From: Planococcus citri
Lineage: Eukaryota > Arthropoda > Insecta > Hemiptera > Pseudococcidae
Direction of reading: 5' to 3'
DNA length: 64,000 bases
Assembly: GCF_950023065.1 (NCBI RefSeq)
Contig: NC_088681.1
Location: forward strand, 36,986,836-37,050,835
A program made the translations under genes and the position numbers. Under the pieces are notes generated by a model that saw only the letters and a program-made list of their open reading frames with translations, searched no databases and was not told where the DNA came from. Shown here in pieces: positions 14,601 through 27,300 of this stretch. How positions within the stretch are numbered: position 1 is the first letter of the stretch; each line of letters opens with the position of its first letter.

Positions 14601-17600
14601 AAAAAGTTGAAACGACTATAAATTGATAAATATTTCAGAATTTGAGCAAAATTTCAAAAAAACATCATAAAAAACGCAAAAATGGACTTAAAAGTAACAG
14701 AAAATCGTCGAAAATTGATGAAATTTTAGCAAAATTGAGGTAAATTTGGCAGTAGCTTAAGAACATTATTTAGAGTTACTAAAATATTATTTCAAGACTT
14801 GAACAAATGCTGCAAAAATCAGGTGAAACGAGTTCTACAAAATACATAGAAAAATGTCCCAAAAGTGAATAAATACCTGTATTCAAAGTGTAGAAAATTT
14901 TTAAAATTGTCGAGAAATGAGTTTTTTTTTTTTTTTGAAAAAGAGAGAGGTCAAAAATATTTAAAAACTCAGATTACTGACCGATTTTTTAGTGGAAAAA
15001 AATTTTAAATAAAAAATAACATCTGTAGAAACGATTTGAAAAGATACTTTCCAAATTGAAAAAAGTTGGAAAATTGAGCAAAAGTAAAGTGAAAAATAAT
15101 TTCAAAGGTGAAAAAGAAACAAAATATTAAAATTAAAAAAAACGTTGAAAACGATTTTTACAAAGTAGGTATTAAAAAAAGACAATTAGATAAAGTGAAT
15201 AATTATGAGAATTTTTGTGATTGACTGATTGACAAAACTTTTCTTCATTTATTCGTCAAGTCGCTGAATTTTTTTTCAAATAAAATTTGCATTTGTGGGG
15301 GGGAGTGTTTATAATTACAAGTTTATTACACCCGTAAAAAGGAGGGAGGGGGTTAGATTTGGTTTGTGAGGTTGGTGTTTTTTATTAGGGAGATGAATTT
15401 TTGTATTTCAGAGGGTTCGTCAGGGATAGTGGGTGGGTTTTCTTTCATCTGTAGTGTAAGTCTGTTTTGTTTCAGTTGAGGACGGTTGAAAAGTATGTGT
15501 TCACAATTTTGGAGGTTAAAAAGGGACTTATGGATATCTTGGACTATGGGATGGTCAGAAAAAATGTTTTGTATGGATAGCAGTGAACTTGGAGTGTCGC
15601 TTTGGATTAAGAGTTTTTTATTTTCTGATTGAAAGGAAATTATAGGTATCTATTAGTCAATGTTTTATGGCAGTGAGTTCAGCAGTAAAAATTGAGACAC
15701 AGTTGTGTATTTTGAAGCTGAGAACTTTGTCATTAATTGAGTAAGCATAACCAGTATGAATGTTAGAAGTTTTTGAACCATCTGTGAAGCATAAGTTATA
15801 TTCTTGATAGATTGATAACAGTTCTAAGTAATGACTCTTGATTAATAATGGGGCGAGTGATCATGTTTTGGGTAGTTTCTTAAATAGAGTTCCATCTGTA
15901 TAGGTTTGAGAGACCAAGAGTATAGTTGATTTTTTTAATTCAAATACAAATGCCTTGGATAGGCATTATTTATTGAAATGATGATAAAAAAAAAAAAAAA
16001 TGCAGTGATTTGACGAAAAAATGAGGAAAAGTTTTGTTAATCACAAAAATTCTCATGATTATTTACTTTATCTGATTTTTTATTGTTCTCTGTTTAGGCA
16101 GACTACCAACATATTCAATAATTTCCAAAATTTTAGTATGCATCTATTTTTTGAAAAGTTTAATTCTCAGGTAATCACGCTCTAGACACTCGGCTCTGGA
16201 GGCTCTAAATTGCCTGGAAAATATAATGAATATTGAGTTTTGAAGGTTCATTATTATTTTGAAAATCACATTTCACTAAATCTTCAATGTACACACAATA
16301 TTCTGAAATTTGAAAAGTCGATTTCGTAGGTAGGAAAAAATTAAGCTTGCTAGGTCAAAAGAGATTGTACCTATTTGAAATGGTTTTGAAACAGAATAGA
16401 TCTTTTGATTGAACATCCACTTCTACAGACACCCTGCATTTAGGTATAGGTATATGAGTATAAAAAAAAAGAAGAAATGAATGTAATAGAGTGGCATGTA
16501 TCTCACTGCCCTCATTGCATTCCCATCTCTCAAAAGTCGAAAAAGACACACTCATCTTCTACTTGTACGACGCGACGATGACAAATTTAATACTCTTATC
16601 ACTTCCGCTGTTATAAACCGCTTAGCAGTTCGTACTACGAAAGAACAAATCGATCGGTCAATTTTATTTCACTCTCACGAGATATCTAAAAAAAAAGTCG
16701 ACGTTTTCGAAAAAAAAAATATTCATCATAATTATAAGTAGGTACCTCTATACCTTAGCTATTTGGAACGGTAAGTAAAGTATACGAATTAATCATTATA
16801 CTGCAGATGAATCACCTACGAGGCTTATAAACGAGAAAAAAGATAACAAATCCACAGTACATACGAGATGGCGATGGCGACGTTTGGGGAATTAATTAAA
16901 AAACACATTTGCTTTCAGATCTTCTAGTCGGATTAATAAGTGTTCTAACCGATATCGTATGGAGGATATCAATCTCATGGAAGGCTGGTTTAATAGCTTG
17001 TAAGATTATACGATTTTTACAGGTAGGCAACATAGATGAAATTTTTCCCACTTTGGTGACGGAAGATAAGACGCAAAAAATAAAGGGCCAAGTATAACGA
17101 GGTCACACATTTCTTTCTTTCTTTTTTTTTTTTCAGGCCGTGGTAACGTACTCTTCGACTTATGTATTGGTGGCATTGAGTATAGACAGATTCGACGCAA
17201 TCACCAGACCAATGAATTTCTCGGGCAGTTGTAAGTTTCGTTACCGATAAGATTAAATTTGTTAACCATAAATTGCAAATTTTTAATCCCGTTAAAAGAT
17301 TCGCATCGAGGAAAAGCCGGAACTACGTAGATAGGCAGGCCAATTTGAAATCGAAAAATCACACACCGATTCCGCGTCAGAGTCAGGAAAAAACCGTCGG
17401 AAAAAATTTTCTTTTGAAAAGTGATACAATCAAAGAGACGCGCGACCTATTTAAAGAGGAAAAACAAGGTTCGGTGGGTGCGTTGCACATCTCTCGCCCA
17501 AAGAGAAACGCGCGACAGTAAAAAATAAACGACCATTTGAAAAGCTGCCTGCGTCGCTGCAAAAACTTTTATGCCTATATACTTTTAAATGTAATGAAAT

Positions 17601-20600
17601 AAAAAGCCAGCGAAATCGTCGCGTCGCTTTCTAATATTTCGTGTATGGTATGGTATGGAACAGGGACAAGACCACAGCCACAGGATCGTGGTTCCTGTGT
17701 ATGGTGGTTAGTTTATTACAAAAACTTGGCTGGCTCGAACCGTTTCCACCAACTTTCTTAATATTTCCCGACGACAGATTATCTCCCGCACCAATCATAC
17801 TTTATCACCTTCATTAATAGCTTTCTGATTGCCGAAGCCCTTCAAAAGCTCCGCTATACCGTGATATTTTATGTAAGTTGGCGAAAAAAACAACAAGTCG
17901 ACGACGAATACCTCTCTTTTTCTTTCATATTGTACGTACCTACGTTCGAAGAATCCTTGGCAGCGAAATTTCACGACGTGTTTTTCATATTTGGATACAA
18001 GGTCGAATGTAGGTATACGTATTGAAAACGTAGATGAAAAAATTCTAAGGCTTTTCCCCCTGTTCTGCTTCGCCTTTTCTCAAGTCACAAAATCGAACAA
18101 CGTAATTTGATAATATCGAGATGAGGTGTATTAAGAACCTCCATTGTGAGTACATTAACAAAAGATTAGGTACCGAATAGAAATTCCCTTTCTTAGGTAA
18201 AAATACCCTTTCGACTGACACTCGGGTATTATGTATAAGCATGGAAAAGCAGACCCAGTCTTTATTGGTAATGTAGGTATCAGTACCTGTACCTATACTT
18301 ATAATATGTCGTAGGTACTTTTCAAATTATTATTGTATCTGTTTTGAAAGGTATTTTTGTTATTTGAAAAATACAGGGAGAAGAGCTCGAATACTAATTG
18401 GTTCAGCTTGGATGATAAGCGTTTTATTTTCCTCTCCAATCATCGTACTCTATGAAGAAAAAGTTATACAAGGTAAAGTATACCTAATATTAGAATCGCA
18501 TTCCCTATCGCTAAATAGTACAAAACAATCTCCTTTTAGTTTTTTATACACAGCTTACCGAGGAAAAGTTGACCTCATTAGAGCAATTTTTCAATCTTCT
18601 CTTCACTATTCTTCGTCAACGGTACAAAATAAACATGTTTGTGACAGAAAAACATCCGGATCTTGGTATTTTATCGACAATATTCAGTTTGACTGAACCG
18701 AGTTAAAAATAGAACAATAGACAACTTATTGGCCTTGTACGTCGAATAAATTGCATAACCAATGGTATCCGGAGCTTAACATAATAATGCTATATAAATC
18801 GCCTACTCCGGCGTGATATCAAATAAACAACTTAATTTATTTGACATATGCGTCGAATAAGTTGCCTACCTAGGAGGTGTAAGGTGTTTGAATATACGAG
18901 TACTCATATTCTCATATTCTCATATAATTGTATTGTCGATGACATTGTCGGTTGTTCTATTCGAGGAGTTTTGTCTGGAAAATACGAGAAGACGCTTGAG
19001 AAATTTTTCTCTCTATATCGTTTAAAAGGGTCGATTGATTTTCAATTTGCATGCATTTATATGTTGGAAATTGTCGACTTCCAAGAATTATATTCCAATT
19101 GGAAAATTTAGGTAGACAATTTGAACTATTTTCCTCGAGTGAAGAGTAATGCAATTTTACTCTTTAACAGAGAAGGTTATCTAATACCTACAATGCTATT
19201 TTTCATTTTCACGTTGAAATACGTATTTACGTATTTAGAGCACGAATGATATTACATTTTTTTTGAAGGGGAAGACGAAATTTTTATTTTAGGAAACATT
19301 GAAAGTGGAAAACATTTTTGGTCAAATTTTGTTTGCGAAAACGTACGTATAAGAAATCTAAGTTTATTAATGCAACAAAGTATGTGGAATGAAATTCTCC
19401 AATTTAAAAATTTTTCTGATGAATGCCTAATTTCAAATTTTCATGTTTGAAAAAAAATCAGAATTTTCTCAACAAAATTCAATGGAAGTGGATAGAAATA
19501 TGCAATGGACCACGTTTGGCGATTCCTCCATACCTTTCTTCCCTTTGAACAAGAAATTTGCATAAAACGTATTTTAAAAAAAAGGAAAATTATTTTTGAA
19601 GACAGCAATTGATATGAAAATAACATTACAATGTTTCGATTTTCGTAGCGCTATTTTTTTCTTCCCTGAGGATTCAAAATAATTATTATAATTTTTATTG
19701 AAAACATAATATCATTATTATGTCTTAGTCATTCTATTGCTTCCTCATAAATTGAATGGAAGTAGGGACAGATTGAGTGGAAATATCTACTTTGATTTCA
19801 TTTGATTTGAATTCTGAGAAAAGGAATTTCAAATGAAAAGTTTTTTTTAATGACATATTATTGTGGGTAAGGTATTTGAGGGCGTTGAAAACGATCACAA
19901 ACTTGCAAGAGACTGGGAATCTTTTAAACCTGGAATTCTCCGATTTGAACTAAACCTACCTAGATTAAATGAGCACATTCTGAAACCCTTTTAAACAGCA
20001 TTTTAGGTTCTAAAATTCATTTTTGGATTTTTAGCAAATTTTTAAAATTTTTAAAAAGCTGTTTTAGGGGCGATTTTCAAACTTTTTCGTGAGATATAAA
20101 TTTTTTGAGCAAAGTGCAGCAACGTGGATAACTACTTTGATTCAACTCCTACACGTCAATAATTACGAATTTTGGGTCATTCTGAAGCTTCCAGCGATTT
20201 GTTCAATTTTTTTCAGAAATTTCAGATCACTGTAGTGGATCTGGAAAGACCAAAAATGAACTTGAGCACCTATAACATTGACCGTTTTAGGTGATCACCT
20301 CAAAATATCAGGAGTACCAGTTCAAAAGTGAATTTCCGACCAATTTTCAAATTTTTACTTTTTCTTAACTTTACAGATCGGTCGAAAATTTACTCCTGAA
20401 CAGGAACTCCTGAAATTTCGCTACCTAAAACAGTCGAGAAAATACGTAGAAGTCCCGACCAATAAAGTTATAGGTGCTAAAGTTCATCTTTGACCCCTCC
20501 AGAGAGATTTAAAAATTCCTAGAGAAATTTGAAAGTTCGTTGGGCTCCAAAAAGTTCAAAGAGTGGTTGTTTTCGAGTTGGTTAGTTGTGTAAATACGCC

Positions 20601-23600
20601 ACAAGATATCTTTCTAAAAACTTTCCTTGTTATACATATATACCTTATTTGAAAATTTGCTTTTTTTCATCTTTTTCTGAGAACCTTTATTCTGGAATTT
20701 ACGGTAAGAAATTCAATTTTGAAGCAGCACTAAAATTTTGTGATAAGTATACTTAAAACAATCGAGAGAGTATCCAATAAGCATCGGCCAAAATTATAAA
20801 AGCTCAAGTTTATTTTTAGTTATTCCACTGCAGTGATTTGAATTTTCTAGAGAAAAATGACAAAAAGCAGGAGGCTCCAAAAATGGCCTAAAACTAGTAG
20901 TTGTCGATGTCTATGAATCGAATTCTAAGAACTAAACAAATCGATTCCCTTCACTCAGAAAAATTTATATCTTATGAACAAGGTTTAAAATTGTTCACAA
21001 ACAGATTTTTTGAATTTTTAGAACTTCGAAAAATTCGTCAAAAGTCCAAAAATGAACTTAGTGCCTGAAATTTTTATTTCGAGGGTTTTAGGATTTGCTC
21101 TTTCCATCTAGTTTGGTTTCGTTCAAATCGAAAAGTTCCAGCGCTGAAGGCCTCAGGTGGATGAATAGGGAGTCTTGATAAAAGGTCATTCCACGTCAAT
21201 TCGACCAAAAAGTGGTAAGGGGGAGGTTGGCCATTTTTTTGAAATTCTTCCTGTGGAAAGACCTTTTGAAGGGATGACCAATGGCGCAAATCGCAGCCCT
21301 CCAGCATTTTTTTAAAGGCTGCTAGGTGGTGTCAAAGTATCCAGTGAACTTGAAAAAAATTCGAAAACATTCAAAAAATAAACGAATATCAATTTTTTAG
21401 CTACGAGTGTGATTTTTATCAACTTTCTCATGAAATACGCCAGAAAGAGGCTAAAATAAGACAACTGAATAAATTTGAACATGTTTTGATGTTTAGAATT
21501 GAAAATTGAATTTTTTCGAATTTTGATTTTTTCGTGATGAGTTCATTTCATCAATTGAAAGGGTTTTTTCAACTTTTTTAGCGGATACCTACGTAATAAT
21601 GGGGGTCAAATGGGTCAACTTCACCAATCAACACTTTTTTTCATGTTTTAAATCAAAAAATCGCATTTTTTCGCAAACCTTCAATTTTTTAAAATTGACT
21701 CTACGAAGTAATGCCATCCCAATTTTTTAATATGTTGTTCAGCATGAAAAGTTGCCTATCATACATTTTTTTCAGAATTTTGGAGAGTCGGAACGATATG
21801 AAAATTACGTTTTGAAACTTTTTGAGCTAATTTTTCGTACGAAAAAAAGTGGAAACACTGATTTTTATGATATCACCAAAAAGCCTTTCAAAACCCCTAA
21901 CTATTGGAAAAAGTTCCTTTTGGTAGGTATAGTGGTTATCGAGTAATCCACAGGCTGAAATGAATGATAGGTATTTCAAGTTCACTGAAAACTTTGACAC
22001 CCCCTAGCAGTTTTTAAAAAAGGGCTAGAGGGCTGCGATTTGCGCCATTGGTAATCCCTTTGAAAGGTATTTCCACAAGAAAAATTTCAAAAAATCGCTG
22101 ACCCTCCCCCCTACCACTTCTTGGCCGAATTGACGTGGAATGACCCTAAACCGATTTTTAGAATTTCACCTCCAGATTTACCATTTTTGAAAAATTAAAA
22201 TTAAAAATTAATGTATTCCCATTCAATGGGCTCCTTATTTCCGCCATTTTCTCAAAAAAAGAAAAAAAATGAAAAATGCATTTGGCTGATTCAAAATTTT
22301 GTTTCAAGATGGGAATAATGCCCTTTTCAGAGAGCCAAATTTCAGATAAATCGGAGTTGACAGTGAGATAGTAAAGGTCCCCTTATAGTACATACCTACA
22401 TTATATTCTTACTTGTTGATCCACTTCATATTATTTTTCTTGTTAAGCTCGATTCGTTTAATTTAAAGGAAAAACACAGTGTTGGATCGAACTGGAACCA
22501 TGGCAATGGAAAGTGTACATGACACTTGTTGCTATAACAGTATTTTTAATACCAGCCATCATCATAACCGCCTGCTACACTATAATCGTGTATACAATAT
22601 GGACCAAAAGCAAAACCCTTTCGCCCGTCAAACGTTTGGACAATAATAAACGTAAGTTCGCATTACCTACGAGTACATAATGAATGAACGAAAAAATCGA
22701 CATAGGAGTTTAATATCTAAATATCGATCGTGCATTTTTATTTCTCAGCTCACGAAGACCATGACATTCGAAGGTCAAGTTCACGAGGTATAATCCCGAG
22801 AGCGAAAATCAAAACTGTAAAAATGACTTTCGTAATAGTTTTCGGTAAGTTTATTTGGCACGAATACAACAAACTTATGTCATATAGGTAAGGTAGGCTT
22901 TCGTGAAAAAAGGAATAAGGATCGTGAGACGCGATAGTAAAATGATAGGTAGGTAGTAAAATAACGATGTTTATTTTACAGTATTCATTTTATGTTGGAG
23001 TCCTTACATTGTATTCGACCTATTACAAGTATACGGTTACATTCCAACCACCCAAACGAACATAGCTATAGCAACTTTCATCCAAAGTTTGGCTCCGCTG
23101 AATTCCGCCGCCAATCCGGTCATTTACTGTTTGTTTTCAACGCATATATGTAACTCCTTAAGGTGAGCAATTTTTTCTCCTGTTTGAACTTGATAATATT
23201 CTCGGCTCAATGCCGAAATATTAAAAACCGTCTAGACTTTACAACAATAAACCTAGCTGGAATTATAGAGTCACGTCGAACCAGCATACACTGGTACGCA
23301 ATTAAATAACCATAAAAGAACGATTCGTACGCAATCATTTTCATGTTTACTACCATTAAGGAGGCTTTACAAGTGAAATTTTTCCACAGCCAGTGTTCCA
23401 AAGGCGCCAATTTTTTTCAATTTTCCAGCCCGAAAAAGCCGTACAAATTCATTAAAAATCGATGCAGCACGTAATTCGAATAGCCTTCGTCGCCCTTCGG
23501 GAAAAAAACCCCTACATAATAAGAAAGGGAGAGCAGAAAATAAAGAAGGCTTCAACCTTATTGAATTCTCGCGAATGACGTCGTCTTCGGCAATGCCATT

Positions 23601-24267
23601 AAAAGCGCCATCTTAGATTTGTAATTTTTTAGCCGAATTGGTCACAAGGAAGTGATAAAAGTTGATAGGTGTATTCGAACGCTTGTAAAGCTCTTTTGTA
23701 TTATTGAAGTGCGAATATGGTTATTTTGAAAGCGAAAACTTTCATTCCGTGTCATTTATTTTCTACAAGTCAATACTTACCTACTACTACGATACGAAAA
23801 GGCTTGAAAGATTTCTTTTTCAAGGTTGCCGCGAGCTAAACTGAGCATATCGTTTGGTGGAACAAAAAAAAGCCCAAAATTTTCCCCTTTTTTGATGAAT
23901 AACCGCACGTTGAATGAAAGTTTACAGCACGAGGTTATACAAAATGCTTCTTATAGGTAGGAGGAACCTACTTAAGTTAGAAGGGATATAAAATAAGTTA
24001 CCTAAGAACATTCGTATTGGCAACTCAGCTCACACGTGCGAATGTATGATTTTGACTGATTACAGATTTTATGTATTTTTCAGTAAAGTACCACCCTTTT
24101 CTTGGGTCACCTGTTGCAATCAACAGAGCCAAGAACCTTCCAGTTGTACAGAAACTTTAACCTCGTCCAGTAATCGACAAAGGAGCATGTCGACTTTAAG
24201 AACCAATAATAATGTACGAAGTCGACCTCATAATTTCGAATTTAACCATCACGACGCGCTTTTGTAA
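2694..24267 (+). CDS. CCAPR: Crustacean cardioactive peptide receptor (CCAPR), class A GPCR
   Basis: Nine coding exons: 2694-2861, 10296-10431, 16919-17022, 17137-17230, 18377-18472, 22469-22651, 22749-22844, 22982-23162 and 24084-24267. All have GT..AG borders and matching phases. Together they give 1242 nt, or 413 residues plus stop. The N-terminus is extracellular, with four N-glycosylation sites (NES, NQS, NFS, NGS). TM1 carries LGNSAVL, and TM3 ends in D153-R154-F155 in place of DRY. Cys129 and Cys204 are the expected TM3/ECL2 disulfide. TM6 has CWSPY, and TM7 has FIQSLAPLNSAANPVIY with the NPxxY motif (337-341). The WIELEPWQW loop and the TM7 string are typical of insect CCAP receptors in the vasopressin-receptor-like group. 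The family couples CCAP peptide binding to ecdysis behaviour and heart rate at the plasma membrane. The start was chosen as the first in-frame ATG of the exon; M at 2703 is an alternative. The gene is 21.6 kb because of large repeat-filled introns. Confidence 0.93.
6797..8289. mobile_element. Non-autonomous DNA element with internal 190-bp tandem repeats
   Basis: The 14-base sequence ATAGGGCAAAACGC at 6797-6810 recurs exactly inverted at 8276-8289 (GCGTTTTGCCCTAT). Nearly the whole interior is a tandem array. There is no transposase ORF. Terminal inverted repeats around a satellite-like core fit a MITE whose centre expanded by unequal exchange. No clear target-site duplication was found, so the family is undetermined. 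Confidence 0.6.
6900..8214. repeat. Tandem array, 7 copies of about 190 bp
   Basis: The block GCTCGTTAAGTCAATTTTCT (or GCTCCTTAAG..) starts at 6901, 7090, 7280, 7470, 7660, 7850 and 8039, a steady period of 189-190 bp. Each unit also carries ACCGTTGGAAAG, TACAATTTAGAG and TCCTCGAGATGGTTT. Units 3-6 alternate between GCTCG/GACAGAACAATG and GCTCC/GCCAGAACAATG types. That points to amplification of a 380-bp dimer in the middle of the array. The outer units are more diverged. Confidence 0.9.
8540..9444. mobile_element. MITE with 49-bp terminal inverted repeats and TA target duplication
   Basis: CAGGGTGATTCGGATAAGAC begins the left end and is inverted at the right end. The arms (8542-8590 and 9394-9442) match over 49 bp with one visible mismatch (ACATATTC against ACGTATTC). 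TA flanks both ends (8540-8541 and 9443-9444), as for Tc1/mariner-type insertions. The 900-bp interior has no transposase frame, so it depends on a helper element. Confidence 0.8.
9701..9852 (+). repeat. Dispersed intronic repeat, second copy
   Basis: GGAATTTCCA, then AAAAATCTG, then AAAATAGGGTA, then ACCAAATTTCA, then TCAATTTGGTAAAATTTTGA recur in the same order and orientation as at about 814-975. The two copies differ at many sites, so this is an old dispersed repeat. No ends or coding capacity were recognised. Confidence 0.6.
15188..16073. mobile_element. Inverted-repeat element enclosing a LINE fragment
   Basis: AGATAAAGTGAATAATTATG (15188 on) recurs inverted near 16054-16073, and the match continues through ATGAGAATTTTTGTGATT, ACAAAACTTTT, TTCGTCAA and a T-run. 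The arms are therefore about 80-90 bp and imperfect. The 700-bp interior includes a decayed retrotransposon piece on the minus strand. Either a LINE fragment landed in a MITE, or the MITE captured it. No target duplication was identified. Confidence 0.6.
15353..15860 (-). pseudogene. Decayed non-LTR retrotransposon RNase H domain
   Basis: Read on the minus strand, one frame gives an RNase H start (CFTDGSK, then FTAELTAIKH). It breaks at a stop near 15665. A second frame continues with LLIQSDTPSSLLSIQN, DHPIVQDIH and LFNRPQL, then stops at 15353-15355. TDGS, AEL.AI and SD.PS..L.IQN..SDHPIV are the usual order in RNase H domains of jockey/I-like LINEs. At least one frameshift separates the halves, and no reverse transcriptase or endonuclease part is visible. 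It is therefore a 5'-truncated, dead fragment. Confidence 0.75.
17231..18376 (+). other. CCAPR intron 4, no nested gene seen
   Basis: Joins SGS-T to GG to make the Trp codon of the SWRRARILIG segment. The 82-codon open frame at 17273-17521 is Lys/Arg-rich, has no family features and lies entirely in the intron, so it is not called as a gene. Confidence 0.6.
18473..22468 (+). other. CCAPR intron 5 (4.0 kb)
   Basis: Phase 1 splice that restores the Gly of VIQGKTQCW. Contains the 962-bp inverted-repeat element at 21184-22145. The rest is AT-rich sequence with no coding exon. Confidence 0.7.
21184..22145. mobile_element. MITE with about 170-bp inverted arms
   Basis: GGTCATTCCACGTCAATTCG at 21184 is matched inverted at the right end (CGAATTGACGTGGAATGACC, ending 22145). 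The arms run about 21184-21355 and 21976-22145 and stay alignable throughout. Shared blocks include AAGTGGTA, GGGGGAGG, CCAATGGCGCAAATCGCAGC and TTTGACACC. The centre (about 620 bp) has no transposase. The flanks differ (AAAA and CTAAA), so no target duplication is claimed. Confidence 0.75.
23163..24083 (+). other. CCAPR intron 8, no gene seen
   Basis: Phase 2 splice (AG/T gives Ser) that connects the NSL end of TM7/helix 8 to the KVPPFSWVTCC tail. Nothing else was recognised. Confidence 0.6.
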
Positions 24268-24380
24268 TTTTTTTTCTTTCGTTTTTTTCCTTCCCTTTTT
24301 TTTCTCATTTTTTCCCCTTTTTTCTTTGAATTATAAATGTTTTAATATAGTTCCTGTGTTGTTTATGTGTGTTTAAAATT

Positions 24381-24386
24381 AATAAA
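24381..24386 (+). terminator. CCAPR poly(A) signal
   Basis: AATAAA lies 114 bases after the CCAPR stop, followed by a T-rich stretch. This is the first canonical signal on the strand. Confidence 0.6.
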
Positions 24387-27300
24387 TTATTTTTCATTTC
24401 GAATTCGTTCAATTTTTTTTTGAAATTTTAAAAAATGATTTACTCACCAAGCATTAGTGCAAGTAATGAGGAGAAATACGACAATACGATGGAATGAAAT
24501 TTCACTCGGTTTGATTTGAAATGGAATTTAAATGAATACAATTTGCGGTTTCGCGATTGAACATCGATTGTTAGAGAAAATTTACAAGTTTTCTTCTGTT
24601 CGATGAACAAAACAAAGAAAGGTTGAAAATCTGCAGAATGAAGTTGCTCATTGAAAGATATTTTCTTTATATTGGAAACACCCATATCAAAGATATCTTA
24701 CAACTATTTAATATAAGAAGGCATTTAAATTGGAATTCACGTCAATTGTACGATTACAAAGTGGAGGTCTTATGTGGACCAAGCAATAAGCAAAATTCGA
24801 CACCGCAGACGTTTCAAATTTCCCTATTGGAAATATCGAAACCTAAGAGAAGGGGAAATCGAAGCATGGTAAGTACAATTTTAGTACATATGTACCACAA
24901 TACTTGCTGAAACGTAATATTTTTCTCAATCTGAACTTGAATATTGAAAAAAAAAATAGAGATTCAAATTTATTTTTCAAATTATTATTTTATAGCAGTT
25001 TTTTCAGAGTGCTTTTTACTTTAGTTTACTTTTTTTGGGTCTTTTCAATCACACTTCTTTTTGAATTAGAGTTACCAGCTCGGCTAACTTCTTTTTGGTT
25101 TTTCTTTGGATATTTTTGCTTTCAAATTTTAGGACCTTTCACGATAATTTGTCCTCTCTCTTCCTTTCTCAAAAAAATTCACGAATTGTTTCCATTTTTA
25201 TCTAAAATTTTATTTGAAAAGTTTTGTAAGATAAGAAAAAGCTACTGCAACTCATGAAACAATTTTGGAGAATTTTTTTTAAAATTTTAGATGATGGTTT
25301 ATCAAACATCAATGCACATTGGAAAATTTTTAGCACTTCCTTCTTATTGAAAAAAATTAAAAACTCAGTGCTAAGTAGTATTTGAGAAGGAGGAAGCGAA
25401 ATTTTAATCCAATATTGTGTGATAATTGAAAAAATTGTTCAGTTTTAAATGCTTTTTCATTTTTTTTTTTTTTTTTTTTTTTTTAAGTAAGTATGGTCAA
25501 CCTGAAACTTTTCCCTCTCATTGTTGGAAACTAAATTGTATTGGAGCAATTTCACTTGAATAAAAATTGAAACATTAAATAATATTCTTGAAAACACGAT
25601 GCAGTTATTTTGAAAACAAATTTTCTAAATAAAAAATCTACTCTCAATCCACAAAAAAAAATTGTCCAACAATTCCTCAACAATCGCGATTTTCTTTTCA
25701 TACTAAAATTGTTCAATAACTTCATACAAAATGAAAAACATCATAAACATTTCCAATCATTCGCAAAGAAAAAGCACAAAAATACACAACCTCCGGAGAA
25801 TATACTTACGCAAACAAATTTCCATCTCGAGTAAAGTACCTACTTTACATTAAGCTGGAGAGAAAAAATACGCTTTATTGCGTCATAATAAAAAACACGC
25901 AGATATTCGTCAACAACAACTGAAAATATATTTACCTCGATACTTTAACGTTCAAAGACACGAAAAGGCGAACAATTTGATTCTGTACTTATAATATAAT
26001 CTTATACTTACAAAAATAGGAAAAAAAGAAAAACCTTCTGAAATACTTAATATTTTACTAAAAAATAAAACGTAATAAAGCTATACTTCTAGTATTTTTT
26101 ATAACTGGGAAGCGATTAAAACATCGCTGGAAATAACTTTAGAGATGTTATTCTTGAGATACGGACAAAGATGCCATTAGGAACTCCCAATATTCTGGAA
26201 TATGCAAACAAAAAATAATAATTAATAGACGAAGCTAAGTAAATTTAAAATATATTACGCCATTTACGAGAAATAGTTCATTTAACAAATACCACCACCA
26301 TGATACCCCATAAATACACATCAAAGCAAATACCACAAACATAAAAACACTAAATTCCAGAGTAATATAAAAAAAAGGTAGAGATAAAAAAATGAAGAAG
26401 TTATTTATTCGTCTTCTTTCTTCGTTTCTGATTCTGTGGAGAACTCGACTGAAACAATCAAGAGAACAAAATTAGTATAAAAATTCCAATAAAAAATGTA
26501 GCCCAATACCTTTACACAGGGGAATAAAGTCTTTAGAGACTCCCAAGTGTTTAAATTAAATGATAACTGGGCTAGAGCAGCTTTCATAATACAATGAAAG
26601 AGAAAAAAAAAACAGTTTGGTTTTTCTTATTAAATAGGTACCTAGGTACTTAACCACATAACCGACAATTTCTAATTCAAAAGTAATTGAATATTTAAAT
26701 TACGAGTAGGTACGAATATAACTTATTTTGATATCATCACATTTTATCGCTTCTATCATCATTTTCACATTGCTGTGGTTTTTCTATATTAATGAGTTGT
26801 GACACACGATAGGTGTGTACGTATTCGGATGAAAGTACCGTGTAAATTATTATTTATTCTTCATAACTTGAAACGAAACGTGCAAATAAAAAAGTCAAAG
26901 CAAAAAAATACTTACCTACCCACCAACTTACCAAATTTCCGGCTTTGATCGTAGTACTGCGAACAAAAAATAGCTAAATACTTCCGGAATTATTAATTTA
27001 TTTTATTTAATGAGCGTGGTGGGTTAGTTTTAATGATTTTAAATGTATAATTATAAATGACGAGCTTTGAAACACCTCCGCTGTATGTTTTTTTTCTTTT
27101 CATCAAAGTATGAACGAATTTATTTAATTTTTGGGGTAAAAAGATCTATTTACAGAGCGATTTGTATACTTATCAAGTGGGTGGGAGGAAAGAAACCTGC
27201 AATTTTATACAGAAATGGCGAATAAATTACTGGCAGAGCTTCTTTAATTTGAGGATAGGTAAGTAAATCATTTTGTTATAAAATTAATTTATTTTTATTC

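Larger units (their letters stand above)
10432..16918 (+). other. CCAPR intron 2 (6.5 kb)
   Basis: Spliced in phase 1 from GCATTTGCAG to GATCTTCTAG, restoring Asp102. Mostly A/T-rich, with long homopolymers around 10738, 11886, 14216 and 15986. The only recognisable content is the inverted-repeat element with a LINE RNase H relic at 15188-16073. No nested gene was seen. Confidence 0.7.

Noticed and set aside
17273..17521. 82-codon basic frame in CCAPR intron 4
   Set aside because: No splice connection and the receptor exons on both sides join precisely without it.
17684..17704. CACAGGA..TCCTGTG short hairpin
   Set aside because: Seven-bp stem only; expected by chance in a window of this size.
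24904..25257. 117-codon Phe-rich + strand frame
   Set aside because: Composition follows T-rich DNA; hydrophobic but without the organisation of a membrane protein, and no gene context.
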